Below, piece by piece: positions 11,212 to 22,872 of a stretch of DNA of 64,000 bases; the first letter of the stretch is position 1, and each line of letters starts with the position of its first letter. The DNA is taken from the NCBI GenBank assembly GCA_963921935.1, contig OY998176.1, positions 171,488,445-171,552,444 of the forward strand, written 5' to 3'. The DNA is from Galeruca laticollis. Lineage: Eukaryota; Arthropoda; Insecta; Coleoptera; Chrysomelidae. The notes beneath the pieces were generated by a model. That model had not been told where the DNA came from and did no database searches. It was given only the letters and a program-made list of their open reading frames with translations. A program made the position numbers and the translations under genes.

Positions 11212-11285
11212 AAAAAGTTGGGGTACAGAATGTACCACCTCCGGTATCTTCGCAGTTACAGGACCCTCCGGTATCCGAAGGTTAA
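11212..11285 (-). mobile_element. piggyBac-like terminus next to TTAA (right end)
   Basis: GGGGTACAGAATGTACC is followed by two CCGGTATC motifs and CTCCGGTATCCGAAGG directly abutting TTAA (11282-11285). It is the inverted counterpart of the terminus at 1449-1498. Confidence 0.45.
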
Positions 11286-11293
11286 TATAACGA

Positions 11294-11430
11294 GGTCCCG
11301 TTTTACCACCTTCTGATAATTGTTTTATATCTCATCCACAACTTTTGGCATTGTCACTTGACAGTAAGAAAGTGACAAAACTTACTTTCAAGCTATCCGA
11401 CACCTGTCAGAAGGTGGTGAAACAGGCCCT
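11294..11430. mobile_element. MITE with about 22-bp terminal inverted repeats
   Basis: The left end reads GGTCCCGTTTTACCACCTTC and the right end, inverted, AGGGCCTGTTTCACCACCTTC, then both continue TGA. The unit is about 137 bp and non-coding. No target duplication could be fixed. Confidence 0.7.
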
Positions 11431-12490
11431 AGATTTCTCAATATAAATGTACCTGGACAAACTTCTTCATAATAAAACTTTTTTTAAAAATAAGTGTATC
11501 ATTATTCTCGAGGACACTGCGTAATTTATTCTAATATCAAATAGTTATTTTAGCTAATCATTCTTTAATTTAATCTTGATTGATATACTGAGAATGTATT
11601 ATTGCGCTGTAATGAAATGATTGTCATCGTTACTTTGTTATTTTCAAAATTAAATCTATTACCAAGACAACAAGTTTCAATTAACATACTATTAGAAAGT
11701 TAGTGGACAAAAATTGAAAACAACACTATTAAATCAAAAATGAAAATAGGAAGAATGACCTTTGCAGTTTAATACTCTAGTTGAAATATTTAGAACTAAC
11801 TGTGTTCTGTTTAAAATGAAACTGTTTGAAAAAAACCAATGTAATTATAGTAAAATCGCAATCGGTGGGGAGTAACAAATCAAAATTTAATGAGATAAAA
11901 TATGTAATTTTACCCTACCTGCTGTAATGCATGTTGTGAAACAAGAAATTTATTTGTGCGGACAGGTATTGTAGAAAGATAACAATGACCGAGTCTTATC
12001 TTAATACTTTCTAGGGGTATAATAGACGTAGTTTTATGAACAGTATTTGTGGTTCGTAGGTATATATTGTTAATATTTGTTGTATTGCTAAGTTTTAAAT
12101 TACGAAAATACGTAGATATCCTATTAAATAAGTATGGTTTATAATGTTGACCGTTAAATTATGGATCGAATTCTGAATAATACAATGCCAATACTATAAC
12201 ATTTACAGAGTGTGGATTATCAACTTTTTAAATTGAATATTTAGATCAATTTAAGAAAATACGCCATGGTTCATGAAATCAAAAACAATTTGAATATTCT
12301 ATTTTTGATATACTCGTATTTAAAAACAGTATGTACTAGTGTTATTTACTCATTGATTTAACTTGAAATCTGACTATTATTTTTTTAAAACATTGTGATA
12401 GTTGATAATCACACATTTTTAAGTTGGAAGGTTGCATATTTGAATATTTTTTGGTTATACATATTTAACCGATATGTTCAAATAAATTAT
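11431..12490. other. Non-coding AT-rich stretch
   Basis: No ORF of note, no recognisable motif and no clear repeat. Confidence 0.3.
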
Positions 12491-12662
12491 AGGTCTGTTC
12501 CAACTGACACGAAAACCATACAATGTATGATACAAATCCAGTTGATCTGCTGATTAGTGATTATAAGCCTTTGTAATTATTGACATCAAATTCACTAATC
12601 AGCTGGTCAACTGGATTTGCATCGTAAATTGTATGGTTTTCGTGGCAGTTGGAACAGACCTT
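12491..12662. mobile_element. Foldback MITE with about 70-bp arms
   Basis: The arms begin AGGTCTGTTCCAACTG and read inward through CACGAAAACCATACAAT to CAGCTGATTAGTGA-like sequence; the right arm is their inverted copy with a few changes. Only about 30 bp separates the arms. Flanks are TA-rich (TTAT / TTATA), consistent with a short TA-containing duplication. The element has no coding capacity. Confidence 0.85.
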
Positions 12663-12864
12663 ATATATCAGCATTACACTACATATTAACTGAACCTTGA
12701 ATTATAAGTATTTTATACATATTTCATTAAACTAATGATCAAGTTAGAATTATTTTATGTAAATATGTGAATTTACAAAATCCACGCAACTTTTCATTAA
12801 GGCACATTTAAGTTACTGTATATTAATTTGTGAAAATAATTATATTGGTTGAAAAATATTTTCC
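12663..12864. other. Non-coding AT-rich stretch
   Basis: Nothing recognisable. Confidence 0.3.
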
Positions 12865-15000
12865 TCTCATTATTGGATGAATAGAGGCTGAGTAACTCGG
12901 CCTCACTTTTGTCACGAGAGCAAGAGAAGAGGTCCTGGGCGTAACAATTGTTAATGTTGCTGCTAGGAAACATGTAAAAGATTGGAGGGTGATGAGCGAG
13001 CCATCACTTTCCGACCATAGGATCATCGAATTTAGGATAAAGGGATATACTACCTCGATTCCTACAATCCGAAATCCTAGAAATACTGATTAGTCTCTTT
13101 ACAAGACCCATCTGAAGGATAATTTGAAACACGTCGAAGGAAATGGGGTAAATCACCCGCACTACAGCCTGGAACAAAGAGTCGAACAGATCTGTGAGGC
13201 AATAATGGAAGCTTTTCATTCCAGTAGCCCACTGTCAAAAGCTCGTTCGGAAAAGGATGCTCCTTGGTGGAATGAGAACCTGTGAAACCTCAGTAAAGAG
13301 GTCCGTCGGCTCTTTAAAGGAGCCTAACGTGACGGTAATTGGCAGGGGTACATTGAGAAGCTTACTCAGTACAATAAAGAGATTAGGAAGACCAAAGGGC
13401 TTAATTTTTAAGCCTTTTGCGAAAAGATCACTTCCTCTCACACAGCGGCCAGACTACAAAAGGTCATGAAAAAGCCAGACGGATCATACACGGAAGGTGA
13501 AGAGGAACGATCGATTCTTCTTCCTAGAACGCACTTTCCAGGTAGTGAACCAGCAATAAGCACTGAAATAGCAATGAATTACACCAAAAAATCCCGCAAA
13601 AAAGATTGGGACATTGCTAAGAAAATATTTACCAGACAACGGTTGGAATGGGCAATAAGTACCTTTTAACCATATAAATCACCAGGAGTGGATGGAATAT
13701 TTCCTGCACTCCTGCAACAAGGGATAGAGGAGATTCTTCCTCACCTGCTGAAGATTACAAGAAGCAGTCTAGCAGTGGGTCTAATACCTAGAAAGTGGAG
13801 AAGGGCAACGGTAACCTTCATACCAAAAATAGTGAAAAAAGATGGGACTGATCCCCGATCTTTTAGACCCATCTGCCTAACATCGTTTCTACTCAAAACG
13901 ATGGAGAAAGTAGTGGATAACTACATAAGAACAAAGAACCTGGAGAATATACCACTTCATAAATGTCAGAATGCTTACAGAGCGGGTCGATCAACTGATA
14001 TGGCTCTGTATCAGCTGACCGAAGTCATCTAAAGAACTATGAACAACAAAGAAATCGCAATGTACGCATTCCTGGATATATCTGGGGCCTTTGACAAAAC
14101 AACTCATGTGTCTGTCAAAGAAAAACTAAAAAAGCAAGGAGTAAATGAAACCATTGTAAAATGGATATATGAGTTGTTGACGACGAGGATAGCCGAGACA
14201 GGTGGGGAATCAAACCACCTCAGTTAAATCCACTCACGGGACACCTCAAGGGGGAGGAATATATCCCCTTCTATGGAGCCTCGTAGTAGATGGGTTGCTC
14301 TATAGGCTGACGGAGATTGGCTTCGAATGTATGGGCTATGTTGATGGCACCTTGTGTGATTTATTACAAAAGGGCCTCAGAATGATTGAGCAATGGTGCT
14401 TGTCAGTGGGGCTAAACATTAACCCAAACAAGACCATAGTAATTCCATTTACCCGGAAAAGAACACTTCCAGCCATGAAACCCCTATCTTTAAACGGGGA
14501 AATCATAGAATGGAAATTAGAAGTTAAATATCTAGGGATAACCGCAGACAGTAAGCTTCTGTGGAATAAGCATGTTGAAATAACTGTTAGGAAAGCAGTA
14601 AGAGTTGGGGCTGTAACCCAAAAATACTGCGATGGATGTACGCCATGATTGTGAGACCAGCAATTACGTATGGGGCAATAGTTTGGCATACAAAAGCAAG
14701 TTAGTACAGCAGGAGGAAGACCATCGACAAAGTTTAAAGGCGTGTGTACATCACTGGAGCTATGAGAACGTGTCCAACTAGGGCACTTGAGATCATTACA
14801 GATGTCATACCTCTACATCTGGTCATAGAAAGATCTGCCCAACAGGCAATTCTTAGAATATCTAAGGAAGGATCAGGCAATGAGAGTAATAAAAATCAGG
14901 GAGCCTGGTCCACAATAAACCTTAGATTTCAGTGCATTGTAATCCCGTTAAAATCTAATCTAATTGTGAGGCTGTTGCTTCAGAGTAACAATCAACAAGT
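12865..15000 (+). pseudogene. Non-LTR retrotransposon ORF2 (R1/Jockey group), degraded
   Basis: Open pieces in several frames form one ORF2. The end of the endonuclease is visible near 12990-13035 (EPSLSDHRIIEF, the catalytic SDH motif). Reverse transcriptase follows: FRPICLTSFLLKTMEKVVDN (about 13860-13920), a GRSTDMALYQL block, the catalytic-A-like FLDISGAFD (about 14068), GTPQGGG-YPLLWSL (about 14238-14282) and a decayed YADD box reading GYVDGT (about 14335). The C-terminal part contains GLNINPNKT and VKYLGI. Frameshifts or stops occur at 13286, 13670, 14030 and 14225, among others. The 5' end is missing, as is usual for LINE copies, and no polyA tail is clear. Confidence 0.85.
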
Positions 15001-15198
15001 ACAGTAAAGTTAATTACTACAAAGAACACATAGCTTACTGAATATAAAGAACTAAAAATTAATATAATGATAATTCGCTTATGAAATCCTGTATAAACAG
15101 TACCCTGGAACTGGAAGGCGAGCTGTAGTAGTAGCGAGAACAGCTCTAATAAACACAATAAACCTAAGGTTTCAGTGCGTTAAAATCTAATCTAATTG
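14913..15198. repeat. Direct repeat at LINE 3' end
   Basis: AATAAACCTTAGATTTCAGTGC...GTTAAAATCTAATCTAATTG at 14913-14965 recurs as a shorter version at 15156-15198, about 243 bp downstream. This may mark the 3' end repeats of the LINE or two stacked 3' ends. Confidence 0.55.
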
Positions 15199-16981
15199 GA
15201 AACGTAATGAAATGAACAATAGAACTGTTCCTACATATACGTTATCGCAAACGGTTCTTATCAATAAAAGATAATTATGTTTTATGCGTTATCAATTTCC
15301 ACAGAAGATAATAAGCATGAGAAAATCAATAGTTCCAAAAGATTTGGCGATATTTTTTTCTCTAGAATTTGAAATATAATATCTTATGAAATATGTGATG
15401 TTCGATGTTAATCAAGAACGGTATACTCATAGTTCCAAATACGGACCTTAATCAAAAACAAATATATAAATCAAACACTTTTGTATATTCATTATTCATT
15501 GTTATGAAACATGTCACGTTCGCTGTGAATCAAGAAGTGTATAACTCGAAGTTCCAAATCCGAAACAATAGTGTTGATTCATTTTTGTATGACCCGTTTT
15601 CGAGTATTTTGATAGTATAAAGTAGACAATAGTAAACGATTACAACTCACAAACATTTAAAAGCATTTAAGCAATTTTTCCTTTCAATTCAAAGTACTAA
15701 GAAGTTGTACATACTGAACTATACAGACTGATAAATAAGGAATGTGCCATATTTCATTTGAAGACCACAGGGAAAGAATCTTTGCTATTTGTAATTGTTC
15801 ACCAGCTGAATTTATGCACATAAAAAAACATGAAATAATTTTACAATGTATGGCTTAGGATATTCTCCATGTACCGTGGAATAAAATTGTTGCAACAAAA
15901 ATACATAAATAAAACTATGTATTATATTCGATTTTCTACTTGGTGTTTCCACCAACAACGTTCTATCTCAAAGAGCTTGTTGGATTTAATTAAACAATCA
16001 AAGGCCATTCATTGAGAAGAAACAATCAAAAACAATTATAAATATATATTTTTTGGACTTTGTGGTCATTGAACTACTTTAATAAGACAAGTGACAACTG
16101 TTATCACTATTAATTACCGTGAACATTTTTTCATTCTCTGTTAATTATTATTTAAAAAATAATAACAATTCACTGATCAATAATGAAAGAAGTGGAATTT
16201 GGTTTAAAAAAAGGTGGAATTGTCTGAATAATTAAACAAAATGTTAAGTAACCTATCACAAACAATCACGAGATAAGATAACATTTGTATGAACTTCAGA
16301 TTGAACCGGAAAATATTTTAAAGTATTCTATACATTTCAATTAACAAAGTCATACTATTCATTCGATTTCATAGTAGCCAGTTTTGATGGGTCTAAAACT
16401 CCTTAAGCGTAACATTTAAATACTAGATGTCCCACTCGGCCATATCTCAGGAAAAAAGTTTTATAACAATAATTACCTTGAAAAAAACTTTGAAATTATT
16501 TACATACTTGTAGGTCCAATGCTAGAGTGCGTAATAGTAAATCATCTTAGTCAAACATCTAAAAAATCGAAATAAACAGAAATTGAGTTAAAAATTATTC
16601 TCCAGTGTAATTAATAGAAATATGCAGTTTCAATTGTTGATTACAAGGGTAGACCAAATAAGCAATAACATAACGGGAATTTTTTTCTATCAATTAATTG
16701 GGAAAATTTTACCAAATTATGTTTTTTGGTATTATATTACGCCCTCTAGCAGTGGACATGCAATTCTGCAAATAATTGTCAGGTTTTTAGCGAAACGTTT
16801 ATGGTAATTTTTTCCCGAAGCTGAGATATGACCGACAGCAAATCTTATCGGTACAGCCATTAGCAGAAGACATGAAATATAATATAAAATGTCAGGAGCA
16901 CACATATTCCTTTCTATAGACAAATACTCCCTCTTCCATTTTATTGCAAACCATAGACATTGTTGTCTGTTTCAAACTCAC
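15199..16981. other. Non-coding stretch 3' of the GPAT exon
   Basis: Two diverged copies of a roughly 115-bp unit (around 15390 and 15503) share TCAAGAA-GTATA-CTC and AGTTCCAAAT(A/C)CG. Otherwise AT-rich with no supportable gene on either strand. For the minus-strand GPAT gene this is probably the start of the next intron. Confidence 0.3.
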
Positions 16982-17218
16982 CAACGCATAACAGTTGTCT
17001 GTCGACAAAATCATAATGTCAATTGGTGACGTATGATTTGCTACACAAACCGACGCCTTAGCTGGTCGCCATTGTTTGTTATGAACTGTTATTTTCGTCG
17101 TAACACCTTGAGCAACGATACGAAAACACATCTTGTAGAATTTTTCGTTCACCCACCTTTTCAGAGATCCATCTCGAAGTATCGACAAGGAAAATGTTGA
17201 TATAATTAGTATAGCGAT
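16982..17218 (-). CDS. Gpat4: GPAT3/4-type glycerol-3-phosphate acyltransferase, exon with NHX4D motif
   Basis: A 237-nt exon (79 codons) bounded by a TTTTCAG acceptor (exon starts at 17218) and a GTGAGT donor (exon ends at 16982), both in phase 0. It encodes the acyltransferase block I VCVANHTSPIDIMIL, where NHTSPID is the NH-X4-D catalytic motif, followed by STDNCYAL as in GPAT3/4 enzymes. These ER-membrane enzymes transfer an acyl group from acyl-CoA to glycerol-3-phosphate, the first step of triacylglycerol and phospholipid synthesis. The preceding exon is at 22873-23118; the phases match. Later exons should lie at lower coordinates, but I could not recognise any between 1 and 16981. The catalytic motif is intact, so the gene is probably functional. 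Confidence 0.88.
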
Positions 17219-17516
17219 CTGAAAATGTTAGTAAATCATTGGTGAAACGTATAGGATCGCCCTTATATTTTCCACCATACCTACAGGATTTTTTTTTGAA
17301 AAGATAAATATAAAAGTGTAATATTTTTTCAAACGTTTGCTTCTTATTAAAAAATCATAAATATTTCTGCAAATGTCAAATTGTGCCAGATTGTCATATT
17401 TTCAAAATCCTCTATTCCGATTTAAAACATATACAAACGCCAATGCTGATATTAAGAACCAAGTACAAAAGGGAAAGGTTGCAATGACTAGACTAATAGG
17501 ATAAACCCCAAATATT
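17219..17516. other. GPAT intron, 3' end portion
   Basis: Non-coding. Contains the branch/acceptor region of the minus-strand GPAT intron (17219-22872). Confidence 0.5.
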
Positions 17517-18151
17517 TTACATCCGCTGCAAATGGAATAACCTCACCATTATAGGAAAGTGGTGAGTAATAACAGGGTTAACAGACATCTGTTCCCTCTG
17601 GCACCAACTGTGGACATCGTCCAACTTCTTTTGGAAGATATTATACGCTACCCGTCCTGACTTGGTCCTTGCCAGAATCACAAGATCGTCTTCATACGCT
17701 TGCAGTTCTACCCCTCTTCCTACGAGATTACCAAGCACGTAATCCATCAAGAGTGACCACAGTAAGGGGATATAGCACTCCACCCTGCGGGCAGCCCCTG
17801 GAAACCTTAAAACCAATGGCCTCATGTTGAAGAGATGTAGTGGCTGTTCTATTAGTGAGCATGGCATATATCTAGCCGATAATCGCTGGTTCAATGCCCT
17901 ATCAGCCAAAGCTGAACCAATGGAGGCCGGTAGTGCATTGTCAAATGCTCCGTCGATGTCAAGAAAATTAGCTACCGCAATCTCCTTATTGATAAGGGAT
18001 TGTATGATTTTCCCAACAAGGTTGTGTAACGCTAAATCTGTTGATTTGCCAGTTTGATAAGCGTACTGGTGGATGCTCAGGGGGGGAGTTGTATAATGCT
18101 ACACGCCTGATGTAGCAATCCAGTACTCTTTCAAGTCCTTTAATTTTTTTT
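17517..18151 (-). pseudogene. Non-LTR reverse transcriptase fragment (R1/Jockey group) in GPAT intron
   Basis: Reading on the minus strand, fragments in shifting frames give the RT core: KGLERVLDCYIRR, QTGKSTDLALHNLVGKII, FLDIDGAFDNA, CYIPLLWSLLMD and the catalytic box QAYEDDLVILARTK (YADD-like with E in place of A), then HSWCQREQMSVNP. Several frameshifts are present. Truncated at both ends: at 18151 it abuts a hAT-like terminus. Same broad clade as the LINE at 12865-15000 but a different family, judging by sequence. Confidence 0.8.
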
Positions 18152-18198
18152 AAATATTTAGTTAGGTCCCCCGAACAAAATTTCTGGCTGCGCCACTG
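18152..18198 (-). mobile_element. hAT-like terminus fragment
   Basis: Ends CTGGCTGCGCCACTG (inverted: CAGTGGCGCAGCCAG), a common hAT terminal sequence, preceded by TCCCCCGAACAAAATTT. The mate end was not found. A related terminus lies at 49321-49377. Confidence 0.5.
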
Positions 18199-18794
18199 AT
18201 TTATATTATCAAATTTTGGCTTCTCTATTTGTTTCAAAATAGAATGTGAGAATCAGAATATACCTACTAGACTATATTTAGCCATACAAGTAAGTTGTAA
18301 GGTTAGGAAGGCTTATTTCGTAACATCTTCATATTGGAATACTAAAATAAAGATCTACAAAACCATAATTAGGACGGTTTTAACATGAAAAATGGAGGAG
18401 TCTTCTATATTAACGAAAGAAAAATAATGATATAATATAAAAAATACCAGTAGGCGGTCTTAGGAAAAAATGGGAAGACGCGGGGAGCAAAGATGAGTGG
18501 AGACTGCAAAAGGCTTATCTGCTGATGCCAAAAAGACTATAAAGTTTATTAAATTTTCATTGAACATGGTAATGTCAACAAGCAATAAGCGTATTAATGA
18601 ATATTCCAATATTATATGGAAAGTGGTGAATAATGACGTAAAAGAAAATATAGTGATATTTTCTAGAGTATACAGGAAATGATCAAGATGTAGTGTTGCA
18701 CCAAATTTACAAGATATATGGGAAATAAAGTGTGTTGGAGAATTTGATGAACAAGCTTAAAAAAGATAAAACTGGGATTCATCTTTTTTATTTT
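18199..18794. other. GPAT intron, non-coding
   Basis: No recognisable feature. Short ORFs here (for example 18497-18682) show no motif. Confidence 0.3.
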
Positions 18795-19320
18795 AAGAAA
18801 TAATGTTTCTGAACATATACCAATAGGGTTGCCGTGAAAAATATGGTCATAGCTATAAGCTATAATAAATAAAAATTATTAAAAATGCTCAATTTTTAAA
18901 ATTTTCAAATAAACGAAATTCCAATGCATACAACATACAGAATATGCAACAGCTAGATTGCCTACCTATTTCTAGTCCCTATTACCTGGTTGCCGTATAC
19001 AAACAGGTAAGTTGATATCAGTCATTGTACTCATACGCTTACCACTTGAAAATTATTTCAAAGTGAAGGCAATTTTATAACGAATGCAGTAGTATAGGGT
19101 TGTTTTGCAAAATCCGTTCATAAATGTTTCTAGGATGTTAAATTAAAAAATTGGAGCAAGTAATGATGTATGACAGAGAAGCTACAGCTAAAACTAATAT
19201 GCTATTGAAAATCGTTTAGGAGAAAACAGTCCGTGTGTAAAAACGTGTTTTTTGCCAATCAAGTGATTCGGTGATTGATTTTTATAGAAATGTTTTTGAA
19301 AACTATTATTTTAAATTAGT

Positions 19321-19640
19321 ATGCCAAAAATCGAAAAACTTTCAGGTCCTCGCCAAACCAGACCTACAGATTTTTTGCAAAGTCTGATAAAAATGTTGAT
19401 ACAGTTTTTAGCTAACTACTGGGAGAACGACTATTTAGTATCAATAATCCAGAACAAAAAAATGTTTTTGGGCGTAAAGGAAAAAACTGTTATTCTTCTC
19501 AAACACCACAAAATTGCGTAATTAAAACTAAAGAAAATTATTACCAATGTTATCACGATGAGGCCGATACAAGAATAATTTTTTACGCTTATTGTTGTGA
19601 GATGACATGCTGTATATATATCACGATGACAAATCCATCG
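19321..19640 (+). pseudogene. Long-TIR element ORF remnant, first part
   Basis: Pieces in two frames: FLQSLIKMLIQFLANYWEND, then after a stop and frame change HDEADTRIIFYAYCCE. An EADTR(I/L) block of this kind occurs in a widespread arthropod transposon-encoded protein of unknown function, upstream of a DTDV motif. The frame is lost at about 19640, where a foreign-looking stretch begins. Confidence 0.5.
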
Positions 19641-20714
19641 TAAGAAATTTCACATTACTGTGAATTCTCGGACAAGTTTGAATGTCTATTGTAACGTTAA
19701 ACCCTTAGTATTTACTTTAATGGTCGTAAACGCCCATTAATAAAAGAAAGTTTAGCTTTAAGTGCCTGCTCATCAAAAGACCAAGGAATTGAATTTTACA
19801 TAGTTTAAATGCACCTTATGATCTATTTATAAAATAGAGATTATGGAACTTTCCAAAACTATTAAAATGTTACTACAAATAACTGTGAGTAATCAACTAT
19901 CCTTCAATTAGCACTGTGAACAATATTTCAAACCCTTTCACAAATTAATATGAAATCAAGTATTCGAAATGAATGTTTTATGGATTGATATAAATTAACT
20001 AACAGGACACTATTTATCGCTTCACGGTAAAGTGGGTGATTAACTTTATGTCAAATAATATCACCATTCAACTGACAGTTATAGTCTGAAAGAGAAAGTT
20101 CTACCCCCAAAAAACTTGCGAATATCTACACAGAAATTAACCAATTTACAAGGAGTCAGATTCTCAACATCAGGCAGTAGAGAACTAAATCCACTCTGGA
20201 TCGGTCGATATAAAAAAGTGTGACAATTCCTCGCGTTCGATACATACAGTGTGCGTAAACAATATCTAGATCAACCTGAAGTATTAAAATATTTCTCGCG
20301 TTACGACGCAATATAAAAACGTGCAAATTTGTGTGACTTCGTTCGAGAATTAGCGGAAAAGTATACATATCTACCACACGAGCATTTAGTATCTTTAAGA
20401 AAACTGTAACCAACTATCAACTCGCTGTGGACATTCTTGTTGCTCTATCTTGTTACTATTTTGTTGTAAAGTGATTTACGTGTTTAAAATTGTCATATTT
20501 AAGTGTTTTATTAAACGTTACTTCAAATTACGACTGGTCCTTCTTTCCACAACCTTATACTCGAAAAACAAACAACACATCTACTTAGGTGCAGTAGTGA
20601 ACAACAAACTCAACAGTCCACTCCACTAATCTAGTTCATTACAAACCCTAAGACTTATAAAGCAGCACCAAAGCACCAAGTTCAATAATTTTAATTAAAT
20701 CAGCTTACAAATAT
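19641..20714. other. Sequence interrupting the long-TIR element ORF
   Basis: About 1.07 kb separates two parts of one ORF. It is non-coding and contains TATAAAAAAG (near 20208) and TATAAAAACG (near 20311) boxes, so it may be a solo LTR or other inserted element. I could not define its termini or a target duplication. Confidence 0.3.
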
Positions 20715-20998
20715 GTTTTGGTGATTTTGCTTGGCAATATACATAAAATACCAGATCCTCAAATTTGGCTTTCAAGCTCAATGATAAAGAAAAAAAACAA
20801 TGACCTTAATTGCATTAATTCTACGGAATTGACAATGAAATTGGGATCAAATGTGTACCTAAGTCTGCCTGCTTTTCATGCATACATAGTTTCCGATTAT
20901 TCGGCTGTTTTTTATAACAAAGGAAAAGTTTTTAATTTTTCCACAAATCACGTAACAAACGGACTGTTTGCTCTAAAACGCTTCTCAATAGCATATTA
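20715..20998 (+). pseudogene. Long-TIR element ORF remnant, second part
   Basis: Encodes VILLGNIHKIPDPQIWL, then INSTELTMKLG, and LSLPAFHAYIVSDYSAVFYNK, matching the LP(A/G)FHA-X-(T/S)-X-DY block seen in an unclassified arthropod transposon protein. It continues the frame lost at 19640. The function is unknown; whether it is a transposase is inference. Confidence 0.5.
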
Positions 20999-21440
20999 GT
21001 TTTAGCTATTGTACTGTATCCTCCTCTATTGCAACAAATGGTATGCACAATGTTTCTCTATCATACATCGTTGCTTGCGTCGATTTTCAATTTAAAAGCC
21101 TGGCAACTGCAATTTATGCACGGATTTTGCAAATCAACCCTATACTACTGTATTCTTTATAACATTGCCTTCGTTTTGATATATTTTTCAAGTATATGAG
21201 TGTAATTACTGATATCAACTTACCTGTTTGTACATGGCAACCAGGTAATTGGGACCAGAAGAAGGTAGACAACCTAGCTGTTGCATAATCTGTATGCTTT
21301 CCATTGGAATTTAGTTCATTTGGCAAGCAAGTCAGTGAAGTTTTAAAAATAGTTTTTTAATAATTTTTATTTATTATAGCCATGACCATATTTTTTATGG
21401 CAACCATATTGGTATATGTTCAGAAACATATTTTATTTGA

Positions 21441-21499
21441 TAAAATATAATTTTCATCTGGTAAGCAGATGAGTGAAGGTCGACCTTAGTTGGGATCTT
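21441..21499. other. Short spacer
   Basis: Spacer between the long-TIR element and the 200-bp array; nothing recognisable. Confidence 0.3.
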
Positions 21500-22260
21500 A
21501 GACTAGGTTGGGTTGGCTCAAGTGATAACTGTAAATCATAAGTGCCATCAAAAGAGATAAGGTATAACCATATTGCTGTATTTCAGGATGCATGCCTTCC
21601 AAATACACTTTGTCATAGAAGATTCTTTAGATTATTAGGAGGACATCACTAGAGAATTATTCTTCAGAATTATGCAGGTTGGCACATACTATTAACCCAG
21701 AAAGGGGTTGAATTGGGTCAAGTGATAACTGAAAATCATAAGCGCAATGCAAAAGTGATAAGGTATAACAACGCTGCTGTATTTCAGGATGCATGTATTC
21801 CAAATACACTTTGCCATAGAAGATTCTTCTTTAGATTACTATGAGAACGTAACTAGAGAATTATTTTTCAGATTTATGCAGTTCGGCACATACTCATAAC
21901 CCAGACAGGGGTTGGGGTGGCTCAAGTGATAACTACAAATCATAAGTGTCATCAAAAGAGATAAGGTATAACAATGTTGTTGTATTTCAGGATGTATGTC
22001 TTCCAAATACACTTTGTCATTCTTATTTAGATGACTAAGAAAACATCACTAGAGAATTATTTTTCAAAATTATGCAGTTCAGCACATACTTATAACCCAG
22101 AAAGAGGTTGGGTTGGCTCAAGAGATAACTGCAAATCATAAGCGCCATCAAAAAAGATAAGGTATAACCATGTTGCTGATGCACCTTGTTATAGAAGATT
22201 CTTCTTTAGGTTATTATGAGGACATCACTAGAGAATTATTCTTCAGAATTATGCAAACTG
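21500..22260. repeat. About 200-bp tandem array in GPAT intron
   Basis: The marker CTCAAGTGATAACT recurs at about 21517, 21717, 21921 and (as CTCAAGAGATAACT) 22117, with spacings of about 196-204 bp. Each unit holds GATAAGGTATAAC, GTATTTCAGGATG and CTAGAGAATTATT. Roughly 3.8 units. Confidence 0.88.
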
Positions 22261-22872
22261 ATTGGAGCCCACAATTGTAAGGCTTCCATAATACCATTGA
22301 ATATTTAATCTGTAGAAATAATATTTGCCCAACTATTGACTCCAATGTACTTATACAGGATATCCAATCTCTAAACTGTAGATTCTAGCCTTTAGAATAT
22401 GATGATTCAGCTCAATATGACTCATACAATTATTGCAGGTTCCGAGACACATATTTCTTTTTGGCAGCATTCTATTTTCGTCATTTATGAATATCATCAA
22501 ATCATCCGCAGAAGCACACTACCAGATCTATATCAGTTTGAGATTTCTTTATCCCATACACAATATTTCAAATAGATATATTTTTGAAAAGAGTAACAAG
22601 CAGACAACTGTGTTTAGTTGAAAAATGACAACCTGTCCAGATTTAACATTTGCAGCATTAATTTCGAATTCGCGTTTAAAGTTTTCTTTTCAATTTCCCA
22701 AAAAATATATTTTAGCAATTACAAAACTCAACTTATATTTTGAAAATATATTATAAAATGTTGACTGACAAGTATGCTCCTCATTAAGAATACTAACCAA
22801 CGAATGTGTGTGTTCAACTGATACTACATTAGAATCATTTATATCAAGATGAAATATTAAACTATTACTTAC
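22261..22872. other. GPAT intron, 5' portion
   Basis: Non-coding; ends at the GTAAGT donor of the upstream GPAT exon on the minus strand. Confidence 0.4.

Larger units (their letters stand above)
18795..21440. mobile_element. DNA element with about 335-bp terminal inverted repeats
   Basis: The left arm (about 18800-19135) and the inverted right arm (about 21100-21435) match over roughly 335 bp, sharing TTTCTGAACATATACCAATA, ATATGGTCAT, ATTACCTGGTTGCC and AACAGGTAAGTTGATATCAG, through to a GCAAAATCCG segment at the inner ends. The interior carries two remnants of one plus-strand ORF (19321-19640 and 20715-20998) split by about 1.1 kb of unrelated sequence. It lies in the large GPAT intron. 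The superfamily is not identified, and no target duplication could be fixed at the ragged outer ends. Confidence 0.75.

Noticed and set aside
12823..13441. Several minus-strand frames
   Set aside because: Antisense shadows of the degraded plus-strand LINE ORF2.
20156..20413. 85-codon minus-strand open frame
   Set aside because: No motif, in the non-coding insertion within the long-TIR element.
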